Shown: positions 33,088 to 42,422, counted from the first letter of the stretch. The stretch is DNA of 64,000 nucleotides from DASVUS01 sp036388675 (GCA_036388675.1 DASVRI010000033.1:186001-250000), one strand, 5' to 3'. Notes: generated by a model not told the origin, from the letters alone. Numbers and translations: made by a program.

Positions 33088-34296
33088 TTAGATGTCGGTC
33101 GTTGGATTACCATCCAGCGTGTGATCGACTTCTCTCATGACGCCATCGAGCGTTACGAACGCACGTACAGGGTCACCTTTTTCATGGCCGGTGCCGGCGT
33201 TATGCCGTCTTGTGCTCGTGCCAACTCGCCAGGACCATTGAACCCATCCTTTCGCGTCTGCCATGGCGTTACCCAGACCTTTCGCCCTGCTCCGCCGTCC
33301 GCTTGGGTAGACCACACTCAACGAGCACGGCGCTCCGGGACGCGTCCGAGCCTTCACGGTCGCAGACCCGCCCACGCTGCACGTTGAGATCGCAGCGCCG
33401 TCGAACACAATCACGCCCAACTTCGCCGTGACCTGTGTCATTGACTTGGCCCAGGCCCGCTCCTTATCTGGCGCAGGGTCACTTTCGCCCGCGTAATGCA
33501 ACCCGACGGCCGCGGACGTAGCGCTGTCGATCCACACCGACCCGGAATCGCCCGGGGAACTGACCTCGCCGCCTGGGTTTGGGTTCATCGCATCCGGGAT
33601 GATCGTGAACCCCCCGGCCTCGGTACCATCGACAATCCCGCGCGTTACGCCGCTCGTCCCGCCCGACTTCATGACGCGCATGCCAATGCGCACGAACGCC
33701 TGTCCAATCGGCCCGTTCGGCAGGTCGGCCAGGCCGGTCTCCCACGTGCGGTTTGTCACCTGGCACACGGCGCAGTCGAGGCCCTTGTCCCAGCGCGAGA
33801 GCCTGCCAATCACGTCAGCGGGTTTCGCCGTCATCGGTTGAGCGATCACGTCGCTAACCCGCGCCGGCTCGACGATCATGACATGATAGTTCGAGAGAGC
33901 CAGTGGTGCGAGCGTGCTTTGATCGAGCACAATTGCCCCGAGTGTGCCAGAACCTCCAGCTCGCGTATTCCCGATATTCAGCCCACCAACGAGTGGATCA
34001 AGGTGGGTACTGCGATTCACGAGCTCGAGCTTGGGATTCGACTCGATCACGTCCACCGGAATTTCGTCAATTTCGGTGGGCAGGCGGTCCTGCGGAGCAA
34101 GCACTTCGTCTGCTTTTTTCTCGCGCACGTGGACGCGGATGGATAGGCGGCCAGTCGGCTGGCCGTCGGAGAACTCGTAACCGACATCCACGCTATGAAC
34201 GTTCGGATACTTGAGCAAGCCCTTTCGATGTTTGCGAAGCAGCTTCAGCATTCCGTCCTGTTCAGCAGCGCTAATCTCGTCAAGGTTCGAATACAT
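33088..34296 (-). CDS. Trypsin-like serine protease-fold protein
   Basis: 402 residues, with no signal peptide. Residues 1-90 are an N-terminal alpha/beta segment (PNVHSVDVGYEF, LSIRVHVREKKAD) seen in front of some bacterial Nal1-like peptidases. The chymotrypsin-fold triad is visible as H138 in LSNYHV, D174 in GLDCAV and S251 in SPGDSGSV. A short C-terminal beta region follows (VGGSATVKARTRPGAPCSL). It is probably an active endopeptidase, but the substrate is unknown. The gene is GC-rich, contains no GAGTACTC, and with the 756-residue gene upstream forms the suspected acquired island. Confidence 0.75.
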   Translation of the reverse strand: MYSNLDEISAAEQDGMLKLLRKHRKGLLKYPNVHSVDVGYEFSDGQPTGRLSIRVHVREKKADEVLAPQDRLPTEIDEIPVDVIESNPKLELVNRSTHLDPLVGGLNIGNTRAGGSGTLGAIVLDQSTLAPLALSNYHVMIVEPARVSDVIAQPMTAKPADVIGRLSRWDKGLDCAVCQVTNRTWETGLADLPNGPIGQAFVRIGMRVMKSGGTSGVTRGIVDGTEAGGFTIIPDAMNPNPGGEVSSPGDSGSVWIDSATSAAVGLHYAGESDPAPDKERAWAKSMTQVTAKLGVIVFDGAAISTCSVGGSATVKARTRPGAPCSLSVVYPSGRRSRAKGLGNAMADAKGWVQWSWRVGTSTRRHNAGTGHEKGDPVRAFVTLDGVMREVDHTLDGNPTTDI

Positions 34297-34941
34297 GTGT
34301 TACTCCTTTGTAGGCGGGTCTAAAGAACTCGCCCCAATGCGTGCAGAATCAGATGAAGCCGGTAAGAACTTTGTTGTCCTCTAGCATTGTTCCTCGACGC
34401 TCCATCCCCAATCGGGAAAGGCACATCGAATGTAGGTCAAGGTCTCTTGGAGGCCATCAGTGGAAGTAGTTCCTGACTGCATCAATCACGCCCGTTGTGC
34501 TACCAATGCATTGTGCGAGAGCAAGCTGCGCGAACCGAGTACTCGATACGATATTTTCGGGATCTGAAACTCGTTGCAACGCCAGCAACTCGTCGCTACA
34601 CCGCAGAGGGCAGCACATCAAGCCATTGCAGCGGACAAGGTACAACTCGATTCGTTATCACATCACTCGATTCGCGCGCCGGTGAACTCAGGGCTGTGAA
34701 CACTTTGGCAATAAACACTCTGATATGAGTTTTATTGTCCTCAGACGTAGCGCCTCCAACGGTGGGATGTGGCCTTGGCACTCCAACGACTTGCATAACC
34801 GGCTTTCAATCCAGTGCAGCGTAGTTGACAGTCTGAGTTGATGCAATGATCAGGCAATTGCGGGTAGGCAAAGTCTTTCTTTTGTCTACCCAGGCGGAGA
34901 TAATGCGGTGCGGGCATGACACGCTGTAGGATCCGGAACTA
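34297..34941. other. 645-bp intergenic stretch with no supported gene
   Basis: Lies between the protease and the 756-residue gene. A minus-strand frame at about 34596-34796 includes the string GGATSEDNKTHI, and another short minus-strand frame near 34340-34400 includes TMLEDNKVLTG. These could be decayed fragments of related coding sequence, but neither is convincing. One GAGTACTC lies at 34537-34544. No terminator is clear. Confidence 0.35.
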
Positions 34942-37212
34942 TCAGCCATGCCCGGGCGCCTTTCCCGCCAATGACGGCGCCAGCAGTTGTTGCAGCCCAT
35001 TAACGCCGTGTGATGCGAACACCTTATCGATCTCCCTTGCGACAGCGGGTTGCTCAGTGCGGATCGCCTCTTGCACCTGCTCGACAAGCACGTTGGGCGG
35101 ATTCCAGAGCTGGTCGAGCAGAGACGGTACGCTCCCCACGAGAATTTCACGCCGGTGCTTTGCGCACTCGGTGACGAAATCCTGGAAGGCGGTGCCGAAG
35201 GCGACGGTGGCGTTGGGCACGTCCACGTAGTGGAGGTCCTCCCAGGCGACGCCCGCCGCGTCGATGACGCGGGCGTGGAGCTCGAGCGTGATACAGCCGG
35301 CCTCCACCGGCACCTCGAACGAGAAGCCGTCGTCGCCCACCGCGTTTACGTTGATGGTGAACGAGCGGCGCTCGTTCTGTCCGAGGAACGGCGGCTCCGG
35401 GAGCCAGACCTCCGCTGTCACCGGGAGAGCGCCAGGTGTCAGCGCCACGGGCGGGTCCGGCATCACGGGGTACCCTTCCTTCGAGCGGTGCCCGACAGCC
35501 AGGGCCCACGGGAAGCGCGTCAGCGGCAACGGGATCGCCGTAGTCTGTAGCTTCACGGTCGCCGTCGTGCGCCATTGCTGTCTGGTGTAGGCGAACGTCG
35601 TGCCGGTGCCCTCGCGCGCCGGCATAGGCACACCGAATATGTTGAGGCAGATGAACTCTGCGTGCCCCGTGCTCGGCCGTCCCACCGGCACGCGGTCTAG
35701 ACTATCGACGAGCGTCGCGCGGGGGTAGAACGGGCGCGGGTCGTCGATGAAGACGGACCAGCGGCCGATGAAGGCGAGGAACTGCGGCGCGACCTCGATC
35801 CGCTCGATCGTGACGCCTGGCGGGAGCGAACCCAGCGCCTTCCCCTTAGGCACCGGAACCTTGCTCCCGAGGTCTGACGGGATGAAGGCCTCGGCGAGCG
35901 CGGAGATGACGGCCGAGAGCAGGAACCCGACCAGCGCACCCGCAAGCGGGCCGGCGATGACGCCGACCAGCACCGCTGATGCCAATTCGAGCCAGATCGG
36001 GAGCGAAATGTCGATGTCGGGGTCGTCAATCTCAAGGTCGTGGAGCTCGATGGTCGGGGTGGCCCCTTGAACGAGCACGGGCGTGGCGCGGAAGCGGACG
36101 TCCGCGGTGAAGCCGAACCCGTTCACCTCCCCGTGGGCGACGGCGTGCCCCTCGACGCGCCCCTCACCTAGCCACAAGTCGAGGTGCGGGACCTGGACAT
36201 CGAAGTCGGAGAACGGGTCCGGCACGTTCCGGATGCGCTTATGCAGCGCGCCCCCGCCGACGGGCGACGGCGTTTCGTTGGTGATCTCGGCCTGCCCCGC
36301 AGGTGTCTTGAAATAATCGTCGAGCTTCGTGGCACCTTCGGCACGGTCGCCGTTGGTGATGTCGCCGGTGCCGCCGCGCGCGACAAACGCATCTTGCACG
36401 AAGGTGTCAATGCGCCGCTCAGTGATCATGTCGCGTGCGAGCTTGCGCACCGCGGGGTTACGCACCGTGCGCTGGAATCCGTCGTTGCTGAGCCGCAGGC
36501 CGAACGCCGATGGTGAGCCGGGCAGGAAGGGGACGGGTTGGAACGGTGGCGGCGAGTCCTCGCCCGCGTAGCGCAACGCGAGAGCAAGCGTCTGCGCGTC
36601 CACCCACACGACGCCCGGCAGCGCCTCGACGGTCAGCAGCTCTTCGCTCGGCACCCCCGGCGTCAGGCCGAGGACCAGACCCGCAGAGCGGTAGCCGACG
36701 CTGCGGAACCGCGCCGTGAGCGCCGTCTGGATGGCGCCCTCGATCAGCGGCACGAGCGAGCCGCCGATCTCCGCGGCGAGCCGACCGCGTGACGCGGCAT
36801 CGAAGGTGAACGTCACAGTCGACGCCGAGAGGTCAACGCCAAACTCGGCGACACTGCGGGCGACGCCCTGTTTGTCGAGCACCGTACCCGGCTGAACGAC
36901 GAGCGTCGCCGTTGCGCTCCCCTGCCCGCCGAGCAGCCCGGCACTTTTGTTAAGAGACAGGACTTCGATCGAGCTCTCGTCGAAGGTCATCGCGATCGCA
37001 GCCTGTGCCGAGCCAACGACCGGCTGGAGCGTCACGGTGCGCAGGATAAGTTGCACGCGCACGGTGCCAAACGGGGTATTCAGCGACTCCTGGATCGCCA
37101 CGGGCGGCGCGAGGATGTCGGTCGGGGTTCCGGCTGCGTCCACTTCGATCGGCATTGCAAGAAGCTGGCGCTCGAGCACACCGCGAGCGATTTCCACCAG
37201 TAAATGCGGCAT
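34942..37212 (-). CDS. Unrecognised 756-residue protein
   Basis: I do not recognise this protein. The start is well supported (AGGAGG before the ATG). There is no signal peptide. The N-terminal 200 residues alternate beta-strand-like segments (AIAMTFDESSIEVLSL, TATLVVQPGTVLDKQG). A hydrophobic glycine/alanine-rich stretch at about 405-440 (LELASAVLVGVIAG, LVGFLLSAVISALAEAF) could be a membrane hairpin or amphipathic segment. The C-terminal part is again beta-rich with proline-rich turns. Codon choice is much more GC-biased than in the neighbours and no GAGTACTC occurs in the gene, which suggests recent transfer. A lipid-binding or surface role is only a guess. Confidence 0.7.
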   Translation of the reverse strand: MPHLLVEIARGVLERQLLAMPIEVDAAGTPTDILAPPVAIQESLNTPFGTVRVQLILRTVTLQPVVGSAQAAIAMTFDESSIEVLSLNKSAGLLGGQGSATATLVVQPGTVLDKQGVARSVAEFGVDLSASTVTFTFDAASRGRLAAEIGGSLVPLIEGAIQTALTARFRSVGYRSAGLVLGLTPGVPSEELLTVEALPGVVWVDAQTLALALRYAGEDSPPPFQPVPFLPGSPSAFGLRLSNDGFQRTVRNPAVRKLARDMITERRIDTFVQDAFVARGGTGDITNGDRAEGATKLDDYFKTPAGQAEITNETPSPVGGGALHKRIRNVPDPFSDFDVQVPHLDLWLGEGRVEGHAVAHGEVNGFGFTADVRFRATPVLVQGATPTIELHDLEIDDPDIDISLPIWLELASAVLVGVIAGPLAGALVGFLLSAVISALAEAFIPSDLGSKVPVPKGKALGSLPPGVTIERIEVAPQFLAFIGRWSVFIDDPRPFYPRATLVDSLDRVPVGRPSTGHAEFICLNIFGVPMPAREGTGTTFAYTRQQWRTTATVKLQTTAIPLPLTRFPWALAVGHRSKEGYPVMPDPPVALTPGALPVTAEVWLPEPPFLGQNERRSFTINVNAVGDDGFSFEVPVEAGCITLELHARVIDAAGVAWEDLHYVDVPNATVAFGTAFQDFVTECAKHRREILVGSVPSLLDQLWNPPNVLVEQVQEAIRTEQPAVAREIDKVFASHGVNGLQQLLAPSLAGKAPGHG

Positions 37213-37427
37213 GGCAACCTCCTGGATACAGATGCAAAGGCATCGGCCATATCAAGAAGGGAATACCCCAACTCACTACAGGGGATGGATTTGTGAGATC
37301 ACTATAACATGTCCTCTCCAGATTCAGTACCAAAAACCGTAAAAAGGATTAAATACTGGAATGCACTCAGTCTTGAGGGCCGAGGAAGTTGGTAGAATCG
37401 CGGCATCAGAGTTCAAGGAGAAGAGCG

Positions 37428-37771
37428 ATGCAGAAGCAATTTATGGAAGAGCAGATTGCGTCAAATCTTGCGTGAAAGCGAAACCGGCGACCGCTCCATT
37501 CGTGAAGTGTGCCGGGCGCACAGAGTTTCAGAAAGTGCCTGTGACCGCTGGCCGCACTACGATGGCAGCATGCACTTGCCGGAGGTCAAGCGGCTCAAGA
37601 ATCAGGAAAGAGAGAATGCACAACTCAAGCGGCTTTTGGCCGAGCACTGTCTGGAGGTCGATGCGCCCAAGGATGTGCTGTCAAAAAATTGTTAAGCGCA
37701 CGACGAGGGCGGAGGTCGCCTCGGCTCTATGCCAGCGGCGATTATCTACTCGCCGGAACTGCGCGCTGTGA
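37428..37771 (+). pseudogene. IS3-family transposase remnant (OrfA plus start of OrfB)
   Basis: A start with AAGGAG upstream gives MQKQFMEEQI, then the frame shifts by one base near 37456 into RQILRESETGDRSIREVCR, a typical IS3 OrfA helix-turn-helix. The leucine-zipper-like region ENAQLKRLLAEHCLEV and ending DVLSKN follow. A further frame change gives TTRAEVAS and RRLSTRRNCAL, which matches the beginning of IS3 OrfB, before the copy stops. The transposase catalytic core is absent, so the element is dead. It sits between the GC-rich 756-residue gene and three tRNA genes. Confidence 0.75.
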
Positions 37772-37854
37772 TATCAGCGATTGGATAATCGCCAGCCTTA
37801 GCCCTAAAGCAGCACAATAACCATGTAATTGATACATCGACCGGCGAGGTATGA

Positions 37855-37928
37855 TAGCCCGTAGGGGATTCGAACCCCTGATCTTCAGAATGAGAATCTG
37901 ATGTCCTAGGCCTCTAGACGAACGGGCC
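37855..37928 (-). tRNA. tRNA-Glu (CTC)
   Basis: The minus strand folds as a full cloverleaf: acceptor GGCCCGT with ACGGGCT, T-loop GGTTCGAATCC, anticodon stem TCAGA/TCTGA around loop TTCTCAT, giving anticodon CTC. CCA is not encoded. It is first of three tRNAs next to the transposase remnant. Confidence 0.9.
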
Positions 37929-38021
37929 AACTAAGAAAAGATGAGCGCGAGACATAAAAATCGGCAATTCCTGAAAGGATTTCGCACTGTCCGTGCAGGC
38001 TCCGTTTTTCACTCTCCATTT

Positions 38022-38096
38022 TGGCTGGGGAACTAGGACTCGAACCTAGAATTGCCTGATCCAGAATCAGGTGCCTTACCATTTGGCCATTCCCCA
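38022..38096 (-). tRNA. tRNA-Gln (CTG)
   Basis: Minus-strand cloverleaf with acceptor TGGGGAA/TTCCCCA, anticodon stem CCTGA/TCAGG with loop TTCTGGA (anticodon CTG), T-loop GGTTCGAGTCC. The 3' CCA appears to be encoded (TGG at 38022-38024 on the plus strand). Confidence 0.92.
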
Positions 38097-38189
38097 AAAT
38101 CAACTAACCAATTCGGTGTCAAAGTATAACTCTTTGTGACGTAAGGTCAAGACCTGTCTGCGCCACAAAGAGCTACCGACCACCAGGGA

Positions 38190-38260
38190 AGGTCCCGACC
38201 GGAATCGAACCGATGTAAACGGTTTTGCAGACCGCTGCCTAACCTCTCGGCCACGGGACC
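38190..38260 (-). tRNA. tRNA-Cys (GCA)
   Basis: Minus-strand cloverleaf with acceptor GGTCCCG/CGGGACC, anticodon stem GCGGT/ACCGT with loop CTGCAAA (anticodon GCA), T-loop GGTTCGATTCC. CCA is not encoded. Confidence 0.92.
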
Positions 38261-38472
38261 ATGGAATCAAACGCGCGTTGAGTACTATACCAGGGCGCCA
38301 CCGACTCAGCAATACAGGTTCAGTTGCGTCAGGCACAGTGCCCTGTAAACAGTGCCCCTGTAAACCGCCACAGTAATACCACTTTCCACACGCTACCGTT
38401 TTCCTGATCCTGCACAAGTCCTTCCGTAAGTCCTTAAATTGAGCCTACTCTTGTGCGTGTTAAAATCAGTTT

Positions 38473-39479
38473 ATGATCTCCAAACAACGATTCAGACGAA
38501 CAAGCCGCACGCTGCTCAATATTATCAGTATTGTCCTTACACTGTGTCTTGTTAGTTCAGCATCGATTGCTCAACCCGGTGAGAAGTTCGCTAAAGGAGC
38601 TGCGGCTTGGGATCTGCTTGCACCCGAGCATGCCACTCTCACAGAGCGCTTTCAAAACTATTCACCGGCACCAAGATTCCAAATGGCTCGGCAAAGGAGT
38701 GGAGCTTCGACCATCTTTGTCTTTTCCCCAGCGGTGGGCCACGTCCCGCTTTGTTTGGCATTGCTCCCGATAGTACAATTCTGTGGCGCAATTATGACCC
38801 CTTGCCGGGAAACCACTCCGATCTCGCCAGACTGGCCACGGATGACAGCGGCCACATTTTGCTCGCCTGGTATGACACCACACCACGAGGGCTTCATACA
38901 CGATTGTTCGATAGCCAGGGAAAGGTCGTGTGGACAGAGCAAGTTGCCGCCTTACCCTGGAGTGACGAGGTTCAAGAACGGGATGAACTCCAGCGGATCA
39001 ACCTGTTGTTCTGGCCCAGGCGTGGTTGGGTAGTGGCTTACTCCACGTTTCATCGTGCAGTTGTTCAGCTTCTGGATGCTCAAGGTCAAAAGCGATGGAA
39101 AGAAGGCGTGAATCTTGTCTCCAAACCCAATGATGACAATCCAATCTCTTTGATTCAAGATTCGCCCAACAGTATTCTCGTGCTGTGGTATGAACATGGT
39201 TTCATGAACAAACCACCCACCAAAAGTGCCTTTCGGGCGCAAAGAATTGATGCTCAAGGTGGTTTACTGTGGCCTGAGTCCGTCGTAGTCGGCGAAGCCC
39301 CTGACTTCGCCATGACGACACCGCGGGAAATCAAATTAGTTCTTCTGCCTGATTCGCAGGTGCGAGCTGATTTATACCGGGGTATTGCAGGAGATGCGGT
39401 GCGACAGATCACGGAGTACCAGGCTGTCATTAATGCCCAGGGGCAGGTTCAGATAGAGCTGGCTCCTAACGACAAATAG
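38473..39479 (+). pseudogene. Frameshifted exported protein of unknown function
   Basis: The ATG at 38473 starts a clear signal peptide (MISKQRFRRTSRTLLN..., ASIAQPGEKF). Its frame then degenerates, while the +2 frame becomes protein-like from about 38640-38700 onwards (AKEWSFDHLCLFPSGG, HILLAWYDTTPRGLHTRLFD, ILVLWYEHGF) and runs to 39479. The two halves look like one secreted protein of about 335 residues interrupted by a one-base indel. It could be a decayed gene or a sequencing error. The repeated LLAWYD / VVAYST / LVLWYE pattern suggests beta-propeller-like repeats. It lies just before thiO. Confidence 0.6.
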
Positions 39480-39506
39480 CGGTTGGGGCGAAGCAACTAT
39501 ACTTGC

Positions 39507-40703
39507 ATGGCGATGCATTACGATGTTGGCATAATTGGCGGCGGTGTCATCGGGCTGGCGTGCGCCTGGCGCCTGGCACAGGTAGGCGCACGCGTTGCCG
39601 TTTTCGAGCGAGGCAGAGTCGGGCGAGAAGCAAGTTGGGCCGCCGCAGGAATGTTAGCGCCCCAATGTGAAATGGCGCATCACCCGCCCGAAGACAGCGA
39701 CACACCGGCCCGGCGCGCCATGTTCGATTTGTGCCTGCAAAGCCGCGCCCTCTATGCTGCCTTCGCCGATGAATTGTTTGATCTCACGGGAATTGATGTT
39801 GAGTTATCTCTGAGTACTCACCAGCGCGGCGACTGGCGCACGCCGGGCATCATGTATGTCGCAACAGAGGAGCAAGATTCATCCCTGGAGAATCTCCTCG
39901 CGCAGCGAAAGCAGAAGCTGGCGGTTTATGACACACTCCCATTCAGCTCTGGCCGTTATCCGGCTGTATGGCTGCCGCACGAAGGACAGGTAAACAACCG
40001 GCTGCTGGTCAAGGCCCTGCGCGCTGCAGCACAAGCTTCCGGTGTCACGATCAGGCAAAGCAACCCCCAACACGTGTCACAATTGTTCGACACTCAGTGG
40101 AGTAACAATCGCGTAAATACTGACACTGGCCTCGAAACGCAGTGCGACATCGTTCTGGTGTGTGCCGGCGCGTGGAGCGCGGAGATAGGTAATCTTCCGC
40201 CGGAGTGCAGGATACCGGTGGCACCAGTCGCAGGAGAGATGCTGGGCCTGCGCGGGCATGAAAAGTCCACCCGGCGCATCATCCAGCATGTCGTTTACAG
40301 CACGAACGTGTATCTGGTGCCGCGCCGCAACGGCCTCGTTGTGGTCGGTGCCACAATGCGTCAGGCCCGGTTTGAAAAACGTGTCAGGGTTGGCGGAGTC
40401 AATAAGCTACTGAGCGCGGCGTGCGCTCTGGTGCCCGAACTGGAGCAGTATGCATTAGAGGATTCGTGGGCCGGCCTGCGCCCTGCAACGCCGGATGGTT
40501 TGCCGATTCTTGGTAAAGCACCTGGTCTTGATAATCTCTATGTCGCAACGGGACATTTCCGCAACGGAATTTTGCTGGCGCCGATAACCGGGCAACTGAT
40601 GGCCGACTACATCTTGAACGGCGTCGAGCCGCCGCGCGAGTTTCGTGCTGAGCGTTTTGCACAACATGCGGCAGAAAGCGAGCCACTATGCGCATCAAAT
40701 TAA
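39507..40703 (+). CDS. thiO: Glycine oxidase ThiO
   Basis: An FAD-dependent amine oxidase of the D-amino-acid-oxidase superfamily, about 398 residues. It has the N-terminal dinucleotide motif GIIGGGVIGLACAWRL and the ThiO hallmark ASWAAAGMLAPQ, and the C-terminal FAD region reads YVATGHFRNGILLAP. It oxidises glycine to the iminoacetate used for the thiazole ring of thiamine. The 3' end overlaps thiS by 16 bp, and thiG and thiE follow, which makes the assignment firm. The start is uncertain between 39507 and 39513, and no strong ribosome-binding site is seen. No TPP riboswitch-like sequence was found upstream. Confidence 0.93.
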   Translation: MAMHYDVGIIGGGVIGLACAWRLAQVGARVAVFERGRVGREASWAAAGMLAPQCEMAHHPPEDSDTPARRAMFDLCLQSRALYAAFADELFDLTGIDVELSLSTHQRGDWRTPGIMYVATEEQDSSLENLLAQRKQKLAVYDTLPFSSGRYPAVWLPHEGQVNNRLLVKALRAAAQASGVTIRQSNPQHVSQLFDTQWSNNRVNTDTGLETQCDIVLVCAGAWSAEIGNLPPECRIPVAPVAGEMLGLRGHEKSTRRIIQHVVYSTNVYLVPRRNGLVVVGATMRQARFEKRVRVGGVNKLLSAACALVPELEQYALEDSWAGLRPATPDGLPILGKAPGLDNLYVATGHFRNGILLAPITGQLMADYILNGVEPPREFRAERFAQHAAESEPLCASN

Positions 40704-40885
40704 ACGGCGAGTACTCGGAAACGGCAGCGGGCACCATTGCTCATCTGCTGCGCGAGTTGGAGACACCTTCGGTCGGTGTGGCCGTGGCATTGAACGGACA
40801 AGTGGTGCGCAAAGCGGAGCACGATACGGCAGTGCTAAACGAAAACGACGAGATCGAACTGATCCGCGCCGTGCAGGGTGGATAA
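40688..40885 (+). CDS. thiS: Sulfur carrier protein ThiS
   Basis: A 65-residue ubiquitin-like sulfur carrier ending in the required di-glycine (AVQGG), which is converted to thiocarboxylate and donates sulfur for thiazole formation. The start MRIKLNGEYS overlaps the end of thiO by 16 bp. A GAGTACTC copy at 40709-40716 encodes the EYS near the N-terminus. Confidence 0.95.
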   Translation: MRIKLNGEYSETAAGTIAHLLRELETPSVGVAVALNGQVVRKAEHDTAVLNENDEIELIRAVQGG

Positions 40886-40939
40886 CACAATTGTCGTGGC
40901 ACCCTGTTTATCCTGTCCATCCCTGATAATCTAAAAATC

Positions 40940-41710
40940 ATGAGCAATTCTTTAAAAATAGCAGGACGCGAGTATTCGTCGCGGTTGTGGGTCGGCACGG
41001 GAAAAGGCGTCGCCTATCCTCTGATGCGCGAATGCCTTGATGCCAGCGGCGCAGAAATCGTGACGGTTGCAATCCGTCGTATTCCCACCGATGAAAAACC
41101 CGGCGAAATGTTGGTCGATTACCTCAAGGGCCTGACACTTTTGCCCAACACCGCGCTGTGTTACAACGCCAAAGACGCCATTCTCACCGCACAACTGGCG
41201 CGTGAGGCGCTCGAAACCGACCTGGTGAAACTGGAAGTCATCGGTGACGAAAAGACGCTGTTCCCCGACAACGAAGGCTTGCTGGAAGCGGCGCGAGTGC
41301 TCGTTAAAGACGGCTTCACGGTTCTACCCTACTGCATCGACGACCCCATCATCTGCCGCAAACTGGAAGACGCCGGTTGCGCCGCCGTGATGCCGTTGGC
41401 GGCGCCGATCGGTTCCGGCCTGGGCATTCGCAACGCCACTAATTTGCAGATTATCATCGAGCGCGCCAACGTGCCGGTGATCGTGGACGCCGGTGTGGGA
41501 ACGGCCAGCGACGCCGCCATCGCCATGGAATTGGGCGCCGATGCCGTGCTGCTGCAAAGCGCTATTTACGGAGCTCGTGAGCCGGTTAAAATGGCGCACG
41601 CCATGCGCCACGCCATCGAAGCCGGACGCTTGGCCTATGAAGCGGGCCGAATACCGCGCAAGCTGTATGCAACGGCCAGCAGTCCGCTCCAAGGCGTTGT
41701 CGGCACTTGA
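40940..41710 (+). CDS. thiG: Thiazole synthase ThiG
   Basis: A 256-residue TIM-barrel thiazole synthase that joins deoxyxylulose phosphate, ThiS-thiocarboxylate and dehydroglycine. Diagnostic segments are SRLWVGTGKG, TVAIRRI, LVKLEVIGDEKTLFPD (substrate lysine) and PVIVDAGVGTASDAA. It lies 54 bp after thiS. The gene start region contains a near-miss of the palindrome (GAGTATTC). Confidence 0.96.
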   Translation: MSNSLKIAGREYSSRLWVGTGKGVAYPLMRECLDASGAEIVTVAIRRIPTDEKPGEMLVDYLKGLTLLPNTALCYNAKDAILTAQLAREALETDLVKLEVIGDEKTLFPDNEGLLEAARVLVKDGFTVLPYCIDDPIICRKLEDAGCAAVMPLAAPIGSGLGIRNATNLQIIIERANVPVIVDAGVGTASDAAIAMELGADAVLLQSAIYGAREPVKMAHAMRHAIEAGRLAYEAGRIPRKLYATASSPLQGVVGT

Positions 41711-41732
41711 TACGCGGCACAACTGAGTACTC

Positions 41733-42422
41733 GTGAAAACGCTGCCTCGTCTCATGTTGGTCACAAATCGCCGCATCATGCAGCCATCGTTTGAGGCTGC
41801 GCTGGAGGCGGCCCTGCGTGGCGGCGCGCGCTGGATTCAACTGCGTGAAAAAGAGCTAGAACCCCAAAACTTGATGGAACTGGCGTTGCAAGCGCAGCAA
41901 CTTTGCACACGCTACGGGGCGATGCTCAGCATCAACTCGCGGGCCGATGTGGCGCGAGCCGCACACGCTGCGGGCGCACACGCTGTAGGCGTGCATCTAC
42001 CAGAAACCGGTATCGCGCCGTACGAGGCACGCCTCGCGTTGCAAGCGGGAGCGCTGGTGGGACAATCGGTGCATAGCGTGAGGGCCGCCGAGCGTGCCAC
42101 GCGTGAAGGCGCCGATTACCTGGTATTCGGCTCGGTTTTTCCAACTGCTTCGCACCCCGGCGGCGCTGCACAGGAGTTAGAGGCGCTGCGCGAAGTCACT
42201 GCTGCGACAAAACTTCCGGTTTATGCGATTGGCGGCATCGATGCCTCGCGCATTAAGCCGTGTCGCAAAGCCGGAGCGTATGGCGTTGCCGTTCTGGGTG
42301 CTGCATGGCAGGGTGCCGCGGGGCAGGATGGCGCAGGGCGGGACGGCGCGGGGCAAGCTGGCGATGTGAGCGATAGAATTTCAGTGCTGGTGCAGGCAGT
42401 TGAAGCTACAGCGCCGGTTTGA
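41733..42422 (+). CDS. thiE: Thiamine phosphate synthase ThiE
   Basis: A 229-residue TIM barrel that couples hydroxymethylpyrimidine-PP with thiazole phosphate. Motifs are RWIQLREKEL, LSINSRADVA, GVHLPE, GQSVHS, VFGSVFPTASHPG and YAIGGIDASR. The start is GTG, and the only purine-rich element before it is the GAG of GAGTACTC (41725-41732). After the conserved barrel the C-terminus has an unusual Gly/Asp/Ala repeat tract (GAAGQDGAGRDGAGQAGD). A TenI-like role is less likely given the operon. Confidence 0.9.
   Translation: MKTLPRLMLVTNRRIMQPSFEAALEAALRGGARWIQLREKELEPQNLMELALQAQQLCTRYGAMLSINSRADVARAAHAAGAHAVGVHLPETGIAPYEARLALQAGALVGQSVHSVRAAERATREGADYLVFGSVFPTASHPGGAAQELEALREVTAATKLPVYAIGGIDASRIKPCRKAGAYGVAVLGAAWQGAAGQDGAGRDGAGQAGDVSDRISVLVQAVEATAPV

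Noticed and set aside
37428..37771. Active insertion sequence
   Set aside because: OrfA is frameshifted and OrfB is only its first residues. The catalytic core and convincing terminal repeats are absent.
38270..39506. TPP riboswitch before thiO
   Set aside because: No THI-box core (CTGAGA and the conserved TPP-binding arms) seen on the plus strand.
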